A stretch of 64,000 nt of DNA from Planctomycetota bacterium. GTDB taxonomy: Bacteria; Planctomycetota; B15-G4; SIAN01. The stretch is from contig JANQQL010000030.1 in assembly GCA_028289345.1 (NCBI GenBank), positions 43,877 through 107,876 of the forward strand, read 5' to 3'. Below the pieces are notes generated by a model, which did not search any database, was not told where the DNA came from, and worked only from the letters and a program-made list of their open reading frames with translations. The first letter of the stretch is position 1, and each line of letters begins with the position of its first letter. Shown one piece after another: positions 8,421-17,488 of this stretch. The translations under genes and the position numbers were made by a program.

Positions 8421-10109
8421 TCATCGAGCCGTGGCTCCCAGCCAGGAGATCGACGTCGTGGGCTCCAGCAGCAATGACTCCACGTTCGAATAGTTTCCGG
8501 CTGCGGAGCCAGGCAACTGCGTCAACGCTTGGAAGTACAAAATGGTGGGTTCTTCCAGATGGGTCGGGAGCGAGAAATCGTGAATCGCCGGGTTTGTGGA
8601 AAGAGGAATGACCACGGAGCCAGGATTCAGGTCCACGAACAGCGACCCGAAAGGCTCGTTCAGCAACTCCGCCGTTGCGTCGCTCACAAATAGGCAAACG
8701 GGCAATCCCGGCCTGCCCGTGACTCGCACCCGGACGGACCCTCCTCGACGGACCGAGGAGAGCGAGAGCCGGGCGTTGTTGTGTTCGTAGGCGCCAAGGT
8801 CGACGACCCTGACTCCGTCAAGGTCTCCATCAAGCTGCCGCGGGCTGCGGGCGAGGTCCATGCCGCCGACGGCTAGGCCGGGGTCGCCAGCATCCACGCA
8901 TGGCGACGTCGGATGCAAACCATAGGTCGGCGCAGCGCGCGGTCCCGAAGCACCGTAGAACACGGGGTCGATATCCAACAGGTCACCGACCCCGCCCACA
9001 ACCGTCGAGTCCGCCGCATTCCCGATGCAGACGTAACCTGCGGAGGTCCATGGTCCCTGGCAGTCCGGCCCCACCGGGGAGGCGTTCTCCGCAAGGATCG
9101 AATGGTCGATCGTCAGCGGGATGCCGAACGGGTTGGAGATGCCGCCGCCACTGACCACCGCCGTGTTGCCGGCCACCGTGGATCGCGAAAGGACCACCGA
9201 CCCCCGGTCGGAGAGATAGATGCCGCCGCCCTGGTTGTTGGCCGTGTTGTCCGTGATTTCCGAGCCGACGATCACCAGGTCACCCCCGCAATGGATCCCA
9301 CCGCCGTTTCCAGCGAAGTTGGTCGCGCTGTTCCCGGTGACCACGGAGTCTGTCAAACAGAGGAACGTGAATTCTCCGAACAAGCGGATCCCGGCGCCGT
9401 TCTCGTACTCGTTCTTCGCAATCCGGCATCTGGTGACCCAGGCAGCGCCCCGCTCGCTCTCATCAAAGTTCTCGATCCAGATCCCGCCCCCGTTGTCTTC
9501 GATCTCACAGTCTTCCACGAACACGGTTCCGGTGGTGACTCGAATCGCTCCGCGATTCACGTTTCCCCGGTTCCCCGAGATCCGACAACGACGCAGAGTC
9601 ATCTCCCCGTCATTGGGAGTCAGCACTCCTCCTCCAAGACTGTCCCGGATCACGCAATCCTCGATCAGGACCTGATGGTTGGCCTCATTCCCCTGCACGC
9701 TCACGGCCGCGCCGATCCCGCCTTTCACCGTCAACCCTCGAAACCTGAGTTCCAGCGGTGTGCTGGAATCAACATCGATGGCATGGAGGTGATCCTGTCC
9801 ATCGATGACGGTCTGCTCGGCGCCGGCGGTACCGACCAACGTGACGCTGTGGCGAATGAACCTCAAGGACTCGAAATAGGTCCCCGGTGCGATACGAATG
9901 ACGTCCCCATCCTCAGCCGCCAGCGTGGCATCTTGAATCTCGCAGAACGGATTCGACTCGGAGCCATCCGGAGTGGCACAGCTCGCAAGGACGTCGACAT
10001 ACAGGTCGGCCGCATGGACCAGCGGGTTTCCCCAAAGGAACACAGCTCCCCCAAGAAGGCACCCCGCCACCAGTTCCCGATCGCGATCTCCGCTCTTTCG
10101 AATCCCCAT
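8421..10109 (-). CDS. exported right-handed parallel beta-helix protein
   Basis: 562 residues from ATG 10109, with GGAG ten bases upstream. The longer frame upstream has no signal and is ignored. A signal peptide (VAGCLLGGAVFLWGN, cleavage near VHAAD) precedes ADLYVDVLASC. A pectate-lyase-like beta helix with about ten coils follows, with recurring motifs such as GGGIWI, GNGGGIHCGG, NQGGGIYLSD and SGGGISNP. The helix closes with a CVDAGDP...DLGAYEHN block, typical of the choice-of-anchor Q/polymorphic beta-helix group. The last about 105 residues are a beta-rich terminal domain ending YSNVESLLLE, similar to the ends of other exported proteins here. Likely surface or secreted; substrate unknown. 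Confidence 0.82.
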   Translation of the reverse strand: MGIRKSGDRDRELVAGCLLGGAVFLWGNPLVHAADLYVDVLASCATPDGSESNPFCEIQDATLAAEDGDVIRIAPGTYFESLRFIRHSVTLVGTAGAEQTVIDGQDHLHAIDVDSSTPLELRFRGLTVKGGIGAAVSVQGNEANHQVLIEDCVIRDSLGGGVLTPNDGEMTLRRCRISGNRGNVNRGAIRVTTGTVFVEDCEIEDNGGGIWIENFDESERGAAWVTRCRIAKNEYENGAGIRLFGEFTFLCLTDSVVTGNSATNFAGNGGGIHCGGDLVIVGSEITDNTANNQGGGIYLSDRGSVVLSRSTVAGNTAVVSGGGISNPFGIPLTIDHSILAENASPVGPDCQGPWTSAGYVCIGNAADSTVVGGVGDLLDIDPVFYGASGPRAAPTYGLHPTSPCVDAGDPGLAVGGMDLARSPRQLDGDLDGVRVVDLGAYEHNNARLSLSSVRRGGSVRVRVTGRPGLPVCLFVSDATAELLNEPFGSLFVDLNPGSVVIPLSTNPAIHDFSLPTHLEEPTILYFQALTQLPGSAAGNYSNVESLLLEPTTSISWLGATAR

Positions 10110-10315
10110 GAAAGTCTCCTGTTGAGAGAACGACAGCGAGACCCATGGAGCAAACGGTCTCCCCGGCATCCGGTGTTCTGCAGCACTTGTGAGGAGGTTC
10201 AGGACCTCTGAAATCTCGATTCGTTTGTTGTTCCTTGGACTGGAGAAGCCCCAAGACTCCCCGGCTTCCGCTTCGTCGATTCGAGGACGCCCCGAAGAAA
10301 AAACTCGGGAAGCTC

Positions 10316-12907
10316 CTAACGGAACAAGGTTCGTTCTCGATTCGAGGCGTGAAGGTTGCCGTCGACACCTTGGCCGAAGACCTGCCACAGGACGTCCAAC
10401 CCTTCGAGCCCCGGAAGAAGCGGGAGGGATCCTTCCCATTCTTGAAGGCTGTCGTAGCTACCGAGAAGGAGCTTCGTGAAGGACGGAGTTCCGTTCAGCT
10501 CGACGGCGAAGAGGAGGAACAGACCATTGGGTTTGCCACCGCATGTGCGCAGGGTGAACTGGTCACCGGCGTACGCCACCTCCGGGCTCGCATCCATGAA
10601 CACCGTCGGCTCGTAGAAGAGCACGGCTCCCTTGGCAGAGAAAGGTGCTGAGGCCAGGTCATCGAAGTCCACAACCCCCATCACATCGCCATGGATGGAC
10701 ACGTCGACCCCGTGAGTCGTGGCAAGCCCGCTTTCCAACGAGTTGAGGGTTTCGACGTGATTCCACAGGGTCCCGTCGAAACGGTAGACGTGAATCGGTG
10801 CGGTGAAACCACCACTCGCCACGATGACGTCTCCATCGCACGCCACCTTCAATCCTCGGGCGTATCCGTCCACTTGCCCGACGATTCTCTGCTCCTCGGA
10901 CCATCCTCCGTCGTAGCGATAGACGTACACCGCGCCCTTGCGATTCCCTTGGTATTGCTTCGGAGCCCCCACAACCAGGAGACCTCCGAGGAGATCCACG
11001 TCGTGCCCGAACTGACTGCGTGGCCTCGGAGCACTCATTGCGAGGACACCCGTGCTGTTCCACTGGGTCCCATCCCATTCGTAGCAGTAGACGGACCCCG
11101 GCGAGGTGAGGCTTTCCCATTCCGGAGCACCAACCACCAAGCGGCCTCCATCCATGGCGACGGAGTGGCCGAACCTTTGGAGTTCCCGGCCATCCGGAGG
11201 GCGAATGACTTGGATTTCGGTCCACGCGCCGGCCTCGTACCGAAACAGATGGACGGCACCGGAGCGCTCACCGTTCACCAGATCTCCGGGGTTCCCCACG
11301 ACGGCGAGATTCCCGTCGATGTCCACGGCACGCCCGAAGTCCTCGTCGACAATGGTCGCCGGATCGTGGACCTCCGTGTGCTCCCGTCCCCAAACACCGG
11401 CGACCTTTCGGTAGAAGTACGCAGAGCCAAGCTCCTTCACCATGCCGAACTCGAACTCGAAATCCCCTGGCATTCCGACGAGAGCCACGTCACCATCGAT
11501 GGCCACCGAGGCCCCAAAGTCACGATCACTAGTAATGACATCGAGCGGCTCGAAGCTTGCGACCTGGCTCCACCCGTCGCTCTCTCTTTCGTAGATTCCC
11601 ACCACACCGGCCGAGAAGGCGGCCGCCACTCCACCTCCCGGCCCCCCGGAGATGGCGACCCCGTCGCCCACATCCAGCGCGGAGCCGGCGAGGAAATGGA
11701 GCGGCTGCAGTCGCTGAGTTTCGATGCGCATCGCGCAAGGGTTGCATCCGTAGTCGAAGCACTCGACGGCACCGGCGTCGTTGCCTGATCCGTCGTCACC
11801 GGGTGACCCAACGAGAACACCCGCTTCGCTGACGCCCACCGACTCGGCAAATGAGCCCTCAGGATTGCTGAGCTCTTCGGTGACAACCCAGTGGTCACGT
11901 TTGAACTCGAGCACCCGAACCATCGAAGGGCCGGCAATCGTACGACCACCGACGACCATCATTCCGTCTTCCACCACCAAGGAAGTCCCGAACAGAGTCG
12001 CGCCGACCTCGGGGAAGATCAGTTGGTCTTCCACCCAGGATCCGCCTTCGTCGCGATAACAGTAAACATTGCCCGGGCTGTCTTTGTAGGCGGTGACAAA
12101 GACCATTCCATCGCTCACGGCGACGTTGTTTCCAAACTGCCCCGGATTCGCGATCAGGCTGCCGATGAGCTTCTGCTCCTGAGACCAAGCGCCGGCGCTG
12201 TGACGAAACACATAGGCGGCACCTGCGTTCGCCACAACATGATCAGCAAGCGGGGCACCGACAACCAAGACATCATCTTCCACGTCGAGGCGGAGGCCGA
12301 ACGAATCCAGCGTCCCCGGGTCACCGGCGAATACCATCTGCTCTTCCTGCCAGCTCGAGCCGTCGAAGCGAAAGAGGTACGCGGATCCGGCGTCGGTGGT
12401 GCCCGTGTCTTCTCCGAGAGCGCCGACGGCGATCACATCGCCGTCAATGGCAACCGCGGTTCCAAAGAAGTCTCCGCCCTGAATGTTCGAAGGAATCAAG
12501 GTCTGTTCTTCGATCCAGGTCGTTCCAGCGAGCCGGTACACGAACGCCGCGCCACCGTTGGTCTTCTCGAGATCGCTTTGGCTTGCGCCGATCACCAGAC
12601 GATCCCCCTGCATGGCCAGCGATGTTCCGAAACGGTCACCGGCCGCGACTTGCGAGTGAACCAGCTTCTGGGTTTCGATCCATCCGGTCGCGGTGCGGCG
12701 AAACAGATAGACGGCTCCGGACTCGAGTCCGATCTGGTCGTCGAAGGGAGCGGCGACAGCGGCCGTCATCCCACTCATCACAACCGAACTTCCAAACTCC
12801 TCTCCCCCGGTCCCGTCGCTGGCCCGCGAGGTCTCGAGAAACGGCGCGTCGCACTGCGCCCCGGCTGGAGACGGGAACATCAGAACTGCCGAGAGAAGAA
12901 GTAACAC
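10316..12907 (-). CDS. exported FG-GAP repeat beta-propeller protein
   Basis: About 14 FG-GAP_2-type repeats with the recurrent pattern FGxSVAxxGDxxxVGAP....GAVYxFRxxxxxWxExQ, in two sets separated by a Cys-containing linker (CFDYGCNPCAM), so perhaps two propellers. Shared terminal domain at the end (VELNGTP, then ASNRERTLFR). The start is uncertain. The GTG at 12907 is the nearest start before the hydrophobic stretch VLLLLSAVLMFPSPAGAQ, but it leaves no basic n-region. The basic residues just upstream (RNQSTRR) are in frame but have no usable start close by. The frame stays open to 13177. FG-GAP proteins typically bind ligands or surfaces; no enzymatic motif is visible. Confidence 0.75.
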   Translation of the reverse strand: MLLLLSAVLMFPSPAGAQCDAPFLETSRASDGTGGEEFGSSVVMSGMTAAVAAPFDDQIGLESGAVYLFRRTATGWIETQKLVHSQVAAGDRFGTSLAMQGDRLVIGASQSDLEKTNGGAAFVYRLAGTTWIEEQTLIPSNIQGGDFFGTAVAIDGDVIAVGALGEDTGTTDAGSAYLFRFDGSSWQEEQMVFAGDPGTLDSFGLRLDVEDDVLVVGAPLADHVVANAGAAYVFRHSAGAWSQEQKLIGSLIANPGQFGNNVAVSDGMVFVTAYKDSPGNVYCYRDEGGSWVEDQLIFPEVGATLFGTSLVVEDGMMVVGGRTIAGPSMVRVLEFKRDHWVVTEELSNPEGSFAESVGVSEAGVLVGSPGDDGSGNDAGAVECFDYGCNPCAMRIETQRLQPLHFLAGSALDVGDGVAISGGPGGGVAAAFSAGVVGIYERESDGWSQVASFEPLDVITSDRDFGASVAIDGDVALVGMPGDFEFEFGMVKELGSAYFYRKVAGVWGREHTEVHDPATIVDEDFGRAVDIDGNLAVVGNPGDLVNGERSGAVHLFRYEAGAWTEIQVIRPPDGRELQRFGHSVAMDGGRLVVGAPEWESLTSPGSVYCYEWDGTQWNSTGVLAMSAPRPRSQFGHDVDLLGGLLVVGAPKQYQGNRKGAVYVYRYDGGWSEEQRIVGQVDGYARGLKVACDGDVIVASGGFTAPIHVYRFDGTLWNHVETLNSLESGLATTHGVDVSIHGDVMGVVDFDDLASAPFSAKGAVLFYEPTVFMDASPEVAYAGDQFTLRTCGGKPNGLFLLFAVELNGTPSFTKLLLGSYDSLQEWEGSLPLLPGLEGLDVLWQVFGQGVDGNLHASNRERTLFR

Positions 12908-13469
12908 TCGCCGGGTCGACTGATTTCGTGCGCAGCCAGAGGTGGGGCCGGCTTCTTTGAAATTGCGGCCTCCCTTCGAGTCATGAGAGAAAAACCCCTG
13001 GTGGCCCCCCGAGCATGGTGTTGGCAAGCGCCCCCGAACTCTTGGCGTCCACAAGGGAGCGGCGCCGCGAACACCTGCGAGAGAGGGGAGACGGGAAACC
13101 ATGATCGTGCTCTCCGAGTCAGCGTGGTCTTCCTCCGGGCAACGAGAAGTCGTCGGAGAAAGAACTCCCTTGGACAAATGTGCTCCGAGATTCCGCCGTT
13201 GCCAGATGCCGAGGGGCGTTCTCCGGGAGATGCGTGCGGCGCGAACCAGACAAGAACCCGAGATTCAGGTTCTTCGTGTCCACAGGGATCACGTCGCCCC
13301 GCGGGAGCGGAGTCGTCAAAAAATCCAGGCTCCCGAGAAGGACAAGCTCGGCCCTCCGAGGAGGGGCCAATCCGCCGTTGAGACTTTGCTCTTAGGATTC
13401 CTTTGGCGCCGCAAATCAACTAACCGCGGTGCCCTTTTCGCTCATCATCAGGCTCCCGACGACTCACCC
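12908..13469. other. non-coding stretch upstream of FG-GAP gene
   Basis: About 560 bases. The frame of the FG-GAP gene stays open through part of it, but the translation (Arg- and Pro-rich) has no protein-like features. I see no other gene, and no clear promoter. Confidence 0.35.
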
Positions 13470-13790
13470 CATGTCCAGAGAGTCGACCCATCTCTCCTCG
13501 CTCGCGTCCGTGACCTGAATGACGACGAGGCGTGGCGAGAATTCGATCGTCGCTACCGCGACCTCGTCTTGCGCGACGATTGCCGAATAGGCCTCGAGGT
13601 TTGGGATGCCGACGAGATGCGGCACGTCGTCATGATGCGCCCGGCGAGTGACCTTCGCGGTTTCGAGTTCGATCCAAAAAGAAAGGTCGATTTCATTCGT
13701 ACGTGAACCAAGTGACTCGTTCAGCCATTCGTCAGATTGTGGACGACACGATCAACAATCTCATGGAGACTCAGACCTTCCTCCGCAACG
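13470..13790 (+). pseudogene. decayed ECF-type sigma-70 factor (N-terminal half)
   Basis: A plausible start (MSREST) at 13471 runs into the wrong frame after ACC. One added base restores PSLLARVRDLNDDEAWREF, the usual N-terminus of planctomycete ECF sigma factors. The frame continues with DLVLRDDCRIGLEVWDADEM, where an intact gene would read close to YCRRxGLxxxDAEDV. It then reaches RGFEFDPKR and breaks again at the A-run near 13675. A third frame reads GRFHSYVNQVTRSAIRQIVDD, the expected region 2 to region 3 sequence. No region 4 is found. With at least two frameshifts plus truncation this is a pseudogene. No kinase gene follows it, unlike the intact sigma genes in the window. Confidence 0.7.
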
Positions 13791-13955
13791 AGCGGGCCGG
13801 TCACACGACGATGACCCGGGTGACCTCGATCCAACCGGCGAGCTCGCTCACGACCACCGGATCGCGACGGGCGAGATGCCGGACTGCGAACCACAGAAGT
13901 CATGCAGTTTCGGGACGTCGTGCACCGGAGACCGGACAGCCACTTCCGACAAAGT

Positions 13956-14744
13956 TCAAAACACCGAACGTTCAATGGTGCCGACGATGGCATCCCACAA
14001 CCTCGCCCGGGCTTGGAGCGACACGAGCGCGGCTTCCTCCGCCTCCCGCCGTCGAGCGGACTCGCCGCGGCACAGGTGTTCGAGCATCTCTGCGGCGAGC
14101 GGGCCATGATCTCCCTGGTCGATCTCGATGTGACGCAAGAGGTACTCTCGCAACGCGGGACAGGAAAGGCCTTCTCCATCGAGGCGTTCGACAATGGGGA
14201 GGAAGACTTCGGGGATGATCTCTTCGCGTCCGTAAAGGAACACTGCAGCTCGCACGTGGACTGGGCGCTCCAAGAACTCGGCGGTGACCTCGCCAAAGCG
14301 CTTCGCATCCATGGGTATTCCGGACTCGCGCAGCGCGTCGGCGAGGCCCGTTCCGCGCGCGAGAGAATCGGACAGAGCACGCGCGGGAAGCGTGTCCGCG
14401 CCGATTTCCTCCATGGCTTCCAAGTACCACACGAAGTGACTCTGCACTCGTCCGTCCGCACGAACGTCACTTTCTTCATCGACCACGATGCTGTGAATGA
14501 GTCGTGCCGAGGCGGGATCGGCCGTGGGAAACCAGGGAACGGAAACGCAGGTCAAATCCCGCTGGAGACTCTTGAGGAGAGACATGAAGTCGAGCACGCA
14601 CACCACGTGATGCTGCGCGAAGATCCGCAATGCCTCGGCGGAGCGGATCGCCTCGTAAAGGCTGTGGTTGCGGAGTCTGAGCTGAACCGAGGCAAGTTGC
14701 TCGGCCAGGTTGGTGTGGGAAGATTCGATGGATCGCGTGGGCAT
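13956..14744 (-). CDS. DUF3050 family protein (haem-oxygenase-like fold)
   Basis: 262 residues from ATG 14744. The sequence follows the DUF3050 family almost throughout: LRNHSLYEAIRSAEALRIF, HVVCVLDFMSLLKSLQRDLT, CVSVPWFPTADP, IVVDEESD and, near the C-terminus, YLLRHIEIDQGDHGPLA and ARARLWDAI. DUF3050 proteins are predicted all-helical members of the haem oxygenase/TenA-like fold with conserved His and Glu residues (HIEID..DHG), suggesting a metal site, but no function is established. The open frame continues 126 codons upstream with Arg/Pro-rich sequence not shared by the family, so the internal ATG was chosen. Monocistronic by position. Confidence 0.88.
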   Translation of the reverse strand: MPTRSIESSHTNLAEQLASVQLRLRNHSLYEAIRSAEALRIFAQHHVVCVLDFMSLLKSLQRDLTCVSVPWFPTADPASARLIHSIVVDEESDVRADGRVQSHFVWYLEAMEEIGADTLPARALSDSLARGTGLADALRESGIPMDAKRFGEVTAEFLERPVHVRAAVFLYGREEIIPEVFLPIVERLDGEGLSCPALREYLLRHIEIDQGDHGPLAAEMLEHLCRGESARRREAEEAALVSLQARARLWDAIVGTIERSVF

Positions 14745-15163
14745 GGTGCGGACATCGTGGAGGAAGTGGCCGGCGCCGTCAACCGCCCCTTCCAAGGACC
14801 CAAAGCGCACCGAGTCCGAGTCATTCCTGACGACCCAGTTCCGACGCTCGAAACGTGCTTGGTGACAATCAATTCGCCTTCTTCGCCACCTTCCCTTCCT
14901 GCGTCCGGTCGAGCTCCCCTCCCTCTTCGAGAGAATGCGCGAGACGTCCCACCTCCCGGTCGAGGCACACAACGAATCAGAGCACGGGAAACCCAGGCCC
15001 GGCGGACTTGGCTTCGGGGTCGTGGGGCGATGACAAGATCGAGGGTGCCCGGAGGGACCTCGGGCACGGCGCTTTCGGACCGCCGTGGCCAAGGCCGACG
15101 ACAAGTTTCCTGCCGGGAGCACGGCAGCGACGGCCTGCGCGTGCTCCCGGGCACCCGGCGGGA
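14745..15163. other. gap between propeller gene and DUF3050 gene
   Basis: About 420 bases. It contains the stem-loop listed separately just after the propeller gene stop, and should contain the DUF3050 promoter, which I could not pinpoint. Confidence 0.35.
15113..15150 (-). terminator. stem-loop after PD40 propeller gene
   Basis: Perfect 11-bp arms, CCGGGAGCACG (15113-15123) and CGTGCTCCCGG (15140-15150), with a 16-base loop, 14 bases past the stop of the propeller gene. There is no T-tract, so it may act as a 3' end stabiliser rather than a classical intrinsic terminator. Confidence 0.5.
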
Positions 15164-16762
15164 CTATTGCACGGTCATGCTGACCCGGTTGCTGGCGAAC
15201 ACTCCAGGACCGCTACCGCCGGCGCCGCAACAGGCGAAGGACATCAGTTCGAGGGTGACCCCGGAGATTCCCACCGGCACAGCGAACGAGAACTCCTTCG
15301 TGCCATCGGCCGCGAAGAGCCCGAAATGGATCGGCGCGAACAGCGGCACCCCGTTGACGCCGACCAGCACGTGCATCATCCGGGTGCCAGCCTCGGCACG
15401 CCAAAGGTCGAGGCGGACGGTTTCCAGTTCGGAAGGGTTGTCGTTGTCGGCTTCCAGGGTCAGCAAGCTGCCGTTCACGAAGATGTCTTCCAGACCGTTC
15501 ACGTCATTGGGCACCAGCGTCGTGGCCGGAGAGTAGAACACGATCTGGCGCCCGCTCGGCGAGATCTGAGGACGGCGATTGAAGTCGTCGGACTCGATTC
15601 CGTCGCTGTCCACGCTGACCCGGGTGATCGCTCCGGTGGCGCGATCCCAGCGGAACACGTCTTCTTCGGAGTTGAAGTCGTCGGGAACAAGGTTGGTGGC
15701 GGTACTGGCGAAAGTCACCACCGATCCGTCCGCGGAGATCGAAGGGTTCTCCGAGTCTCCGTCGGTCGGGATCCCGAGGTAGGAGACCGACAGACGCTGG
15801 GTGGTTCCGGTCAGGGTGTCGTGCAAGAAGACGTCCTCGAGGCCATTGGTGTCGATGTCCACCAGATTGCTGGCATCGCTCTCGAACGCGATCCAGCGAC
15901 CGTCCGCAGAGATGTCCGCGTCGCTGGAGCCTTCGTTCGCCTGGACCCCGTTGCTGGACACGCTGACCCGCGTGGTCAGCCCCAGAAACCGGTCGTGCAG
16001 GAAGATGTCGGGGTGACCATTGTTGTCTCCCGGGACGAGATTGCTGGCGTCGCTTTCGAAGACCACGTAGCGTCCGTCCGCGGAGAGACTTGGGTCATCG
16101 CTGGAGTCATTGGCCTCGACTCCGGCGGACGACACGCTGACCCGCGTGGTCGCGGCAAACTGAAGATCATGCACGAAGATGTCCCGTTCGTTGTTGTTGT
16201 CGGCCAGGACCAGATTCGAGGCGGTGGACTCGAAGACAACGTGCTGAGCGTCCCCAGAGATTCGCGGCCGGGTGCAGCTGTTGTTCGCCTCCTGATTGAA
16301 AGAGGAAACGCTGACCCGCTGGATCACGTCCAGTTCCCGGTCGTAGAGAAACACGTCCTCCCGAAAGTTGAAGTCGAACGGGACGAGGTTGGTGGCACGG
16401 CTCTCGAAGGCGACCCAGCGACCGTCGTCACTGATGGTCGGGACGCCACTGTGGCCGTCTCCCTGCAGGGCGAACAGACCGACGCTCACCCTCTCGACGG
16501 TCTGGGTCAGGGTGTCGTAGACGAAGCAATCGTCGACGCCGTTGGTGTCCAACACCCCCACCACCAGGTTGGAGGCCGCGCTCGCGAAGGTGACGTATCG
16601 ACCGTTTCCGGAAATCTCCGGGCTGAAGGAGTTGGCGTTCGACTCGGCGCCGAAGTCGTCGACGCTGATGCGGGACGTGAACTGGGCCTTGGCGGAAGGC
16701 GCGACCAAGAAGAGAAACGCGAGGGCGGCGCAGCGCGACCGGGGGGCGGCGGCAAAGGTCAT
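15164..16762 (-). CDS. exported PD40/TolB-like seven-bladed propeller protein
   Basis: 532 residues from ATG 16762, with GGAG upstream. Signal peptide (CAALAFLFLVAPSAKAQ). Seven repeats of about 54 residues follow, each with the pattern P.IS.DGRYVxFxSxASNLV..D.N...DxFxxDxxTxxxxRVSVSSxGxxA, e.g. PSLSADGRYVVFESDASNLV. Seven blades make a closed TolB-type propeller. The protein ends in the shared beta-rich terminal domain (GVNGVPLF, AADGTKEFSF, ASNRVSMTVQ) with a CCGAGG turn. Divergent from the sigma factor gene at 16922 with a 159-base gap, so it could share its regulatory region. No catalytic motif seen. Confidence 0.85.
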   Translation of the reverse strand: MTFAAAPRSRCAALAFLFLVAPSAKAQFTSRISVDDFGAESNANSFSPEISGNGRYVTFASAASNLVVGVLDTNGVDDCFVYDTLTQTVERVSVGLFALQGDGHSGVPTISDDGRWVAFESRATNLVPFDFNFREDVFLYDRELDVIQRVSVSSFNQEANNSCTRPRISGDAQHVVFESTASNLVLADNNNERDIFVHDLQFAATTRVSVSSAGVEANDSSDDPSLSADGRYVVFESDASNLVPGDNNGHPDIFLHDRFLGLTTRVSVSSNGVQANEGSSDADISADGRWIAFESDASNLVDIDTNGLEDVFLHDTLTGTTQRLSVSYLGIPTDGDSENPSISADGSVVTFASTATNLVPDDFNSEEDVFRWDRATGAITRVSVDSDGIESDDFNRRPQISPSGRQIVFYSPATTLVPNDVNGLEDIFVNGSLLTLEADNDNPSELETVRLDLWRAEAGTRMMHVLVGVNGVPLFAPIHFGLFAADGTKEFSFAVPVGISGVTLELMSFACCGAGGSGPGVFASNRVSMTVQ

Positions 16763-16921
16763 GGGTCTATCTCCAGAATTGGGATTTCCCGGGTTGGGCC
16801 CCTTGGCGCCACCCGGTTTGTTCCCCGGGCGCAGAAACCAAGAGCCGACCGCCAGAAAAAACCCCCGCCCTGCGCGGCCCAAGATCCGCGCCTCGAAGAG
16901 CCTGCGCCGGGAGAGCGAACC

Positions 16922-17488
16922 ATGACCGAGCCCACCTGCCTCGAGGCCACGACATCCCCGAGTCGTCTCGGTCCCGGGAAAGAACCGCTGGGGTCCGATC
17001 TCTTTCCTTTGGTGTACGACGAGCTTCGACAACTCGCCGAGGGCCACATGCAGCAGGAGCGTCCGGATCACACCTTGCAACCGACCGCGTTGCTGCACGA
17101 AGCATACGTGCGACTGGTTGCTGTCCAGGAAGGCGGCTTCGAGGGACGCCGGCAGTTCTTCTCCCTCGCCTCGCAGGTGATGCGACGTTTGCTGGTCGAT
17201 CATGCGCGGCGCAAGAAAGCGGAAAAGCGTGGCGGAGCGGTGGGCCGGATCACGCTCGACGAGCAAGAGGGCGCCGCCGCCGATCCGGTGAACGTGCTGG
17301 CCCTGGACGATGCGTTGCGGGAACTCGAAGACCTGGACGCGACACTTGCCGAGCTGGCGCGATTGCGCCTGTTCGGCGGTCTGGAGATGAGCAAGCTCGC
17401 GACCCAGCTCGGCCTGCCGCTGCGCACGGTGGAGCGACGCTGGCGAACGGCTCGTCTGTGGCTTCAGAAGGAGCTCGCCGATGTCTGA
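16922..17488 (+). CDS. ECF-type sigma factor (TIGR02999-like)
   Basis: 188 residues from ATG 16922. The frame is open much further upstream, but that part is antisense to the propeller gene. Hallmarks of the planctomycete ECF group include LFPLVYDELRQLAEGHMQ, the stretch HTLQPTALLHEAYVRL, FFSLASQVMRRLLVDHARRK, and a C-terminal region 4 helix-turn-helix MSKLATQLGLPLRTVERRW. It overlaps the kinase gene downstream by eight bases, and members of this family normally pair with such kinases. Signalling through the kinase probably controls its activity, but this is inference from genomic linkage. Confidence 0.92.
   Translation: MTEPTCLEATTSPSRLGPGKEPLGSDLFPLVYDELRQLAEGHMQQERPDHTLQPTALLHEAYVRLVAVQEGGFEGRRQFFSLASQVMRRLLVDHARRKKAEKRGGAVGRITLDEQEGAAADPVNVLALDDALRELEDLDATLAELARLRLFGGLEMSKLATQLGLPLRTVERRWRTARLWLQKELADV

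Noticed and set aside
8913..10211. 432-codon plus-strand open frame
   Set aside because: Antisense to the beta-helix gene; no recognisable features, typical shadow in high-GC DNA.
14855..16921. Long N-terminal extension of the sigma factor frame at 16922
   Set aside because: Antisense to the PD40 propeller gene; the family N-terminus and ribosome binding site place the start at 16922.
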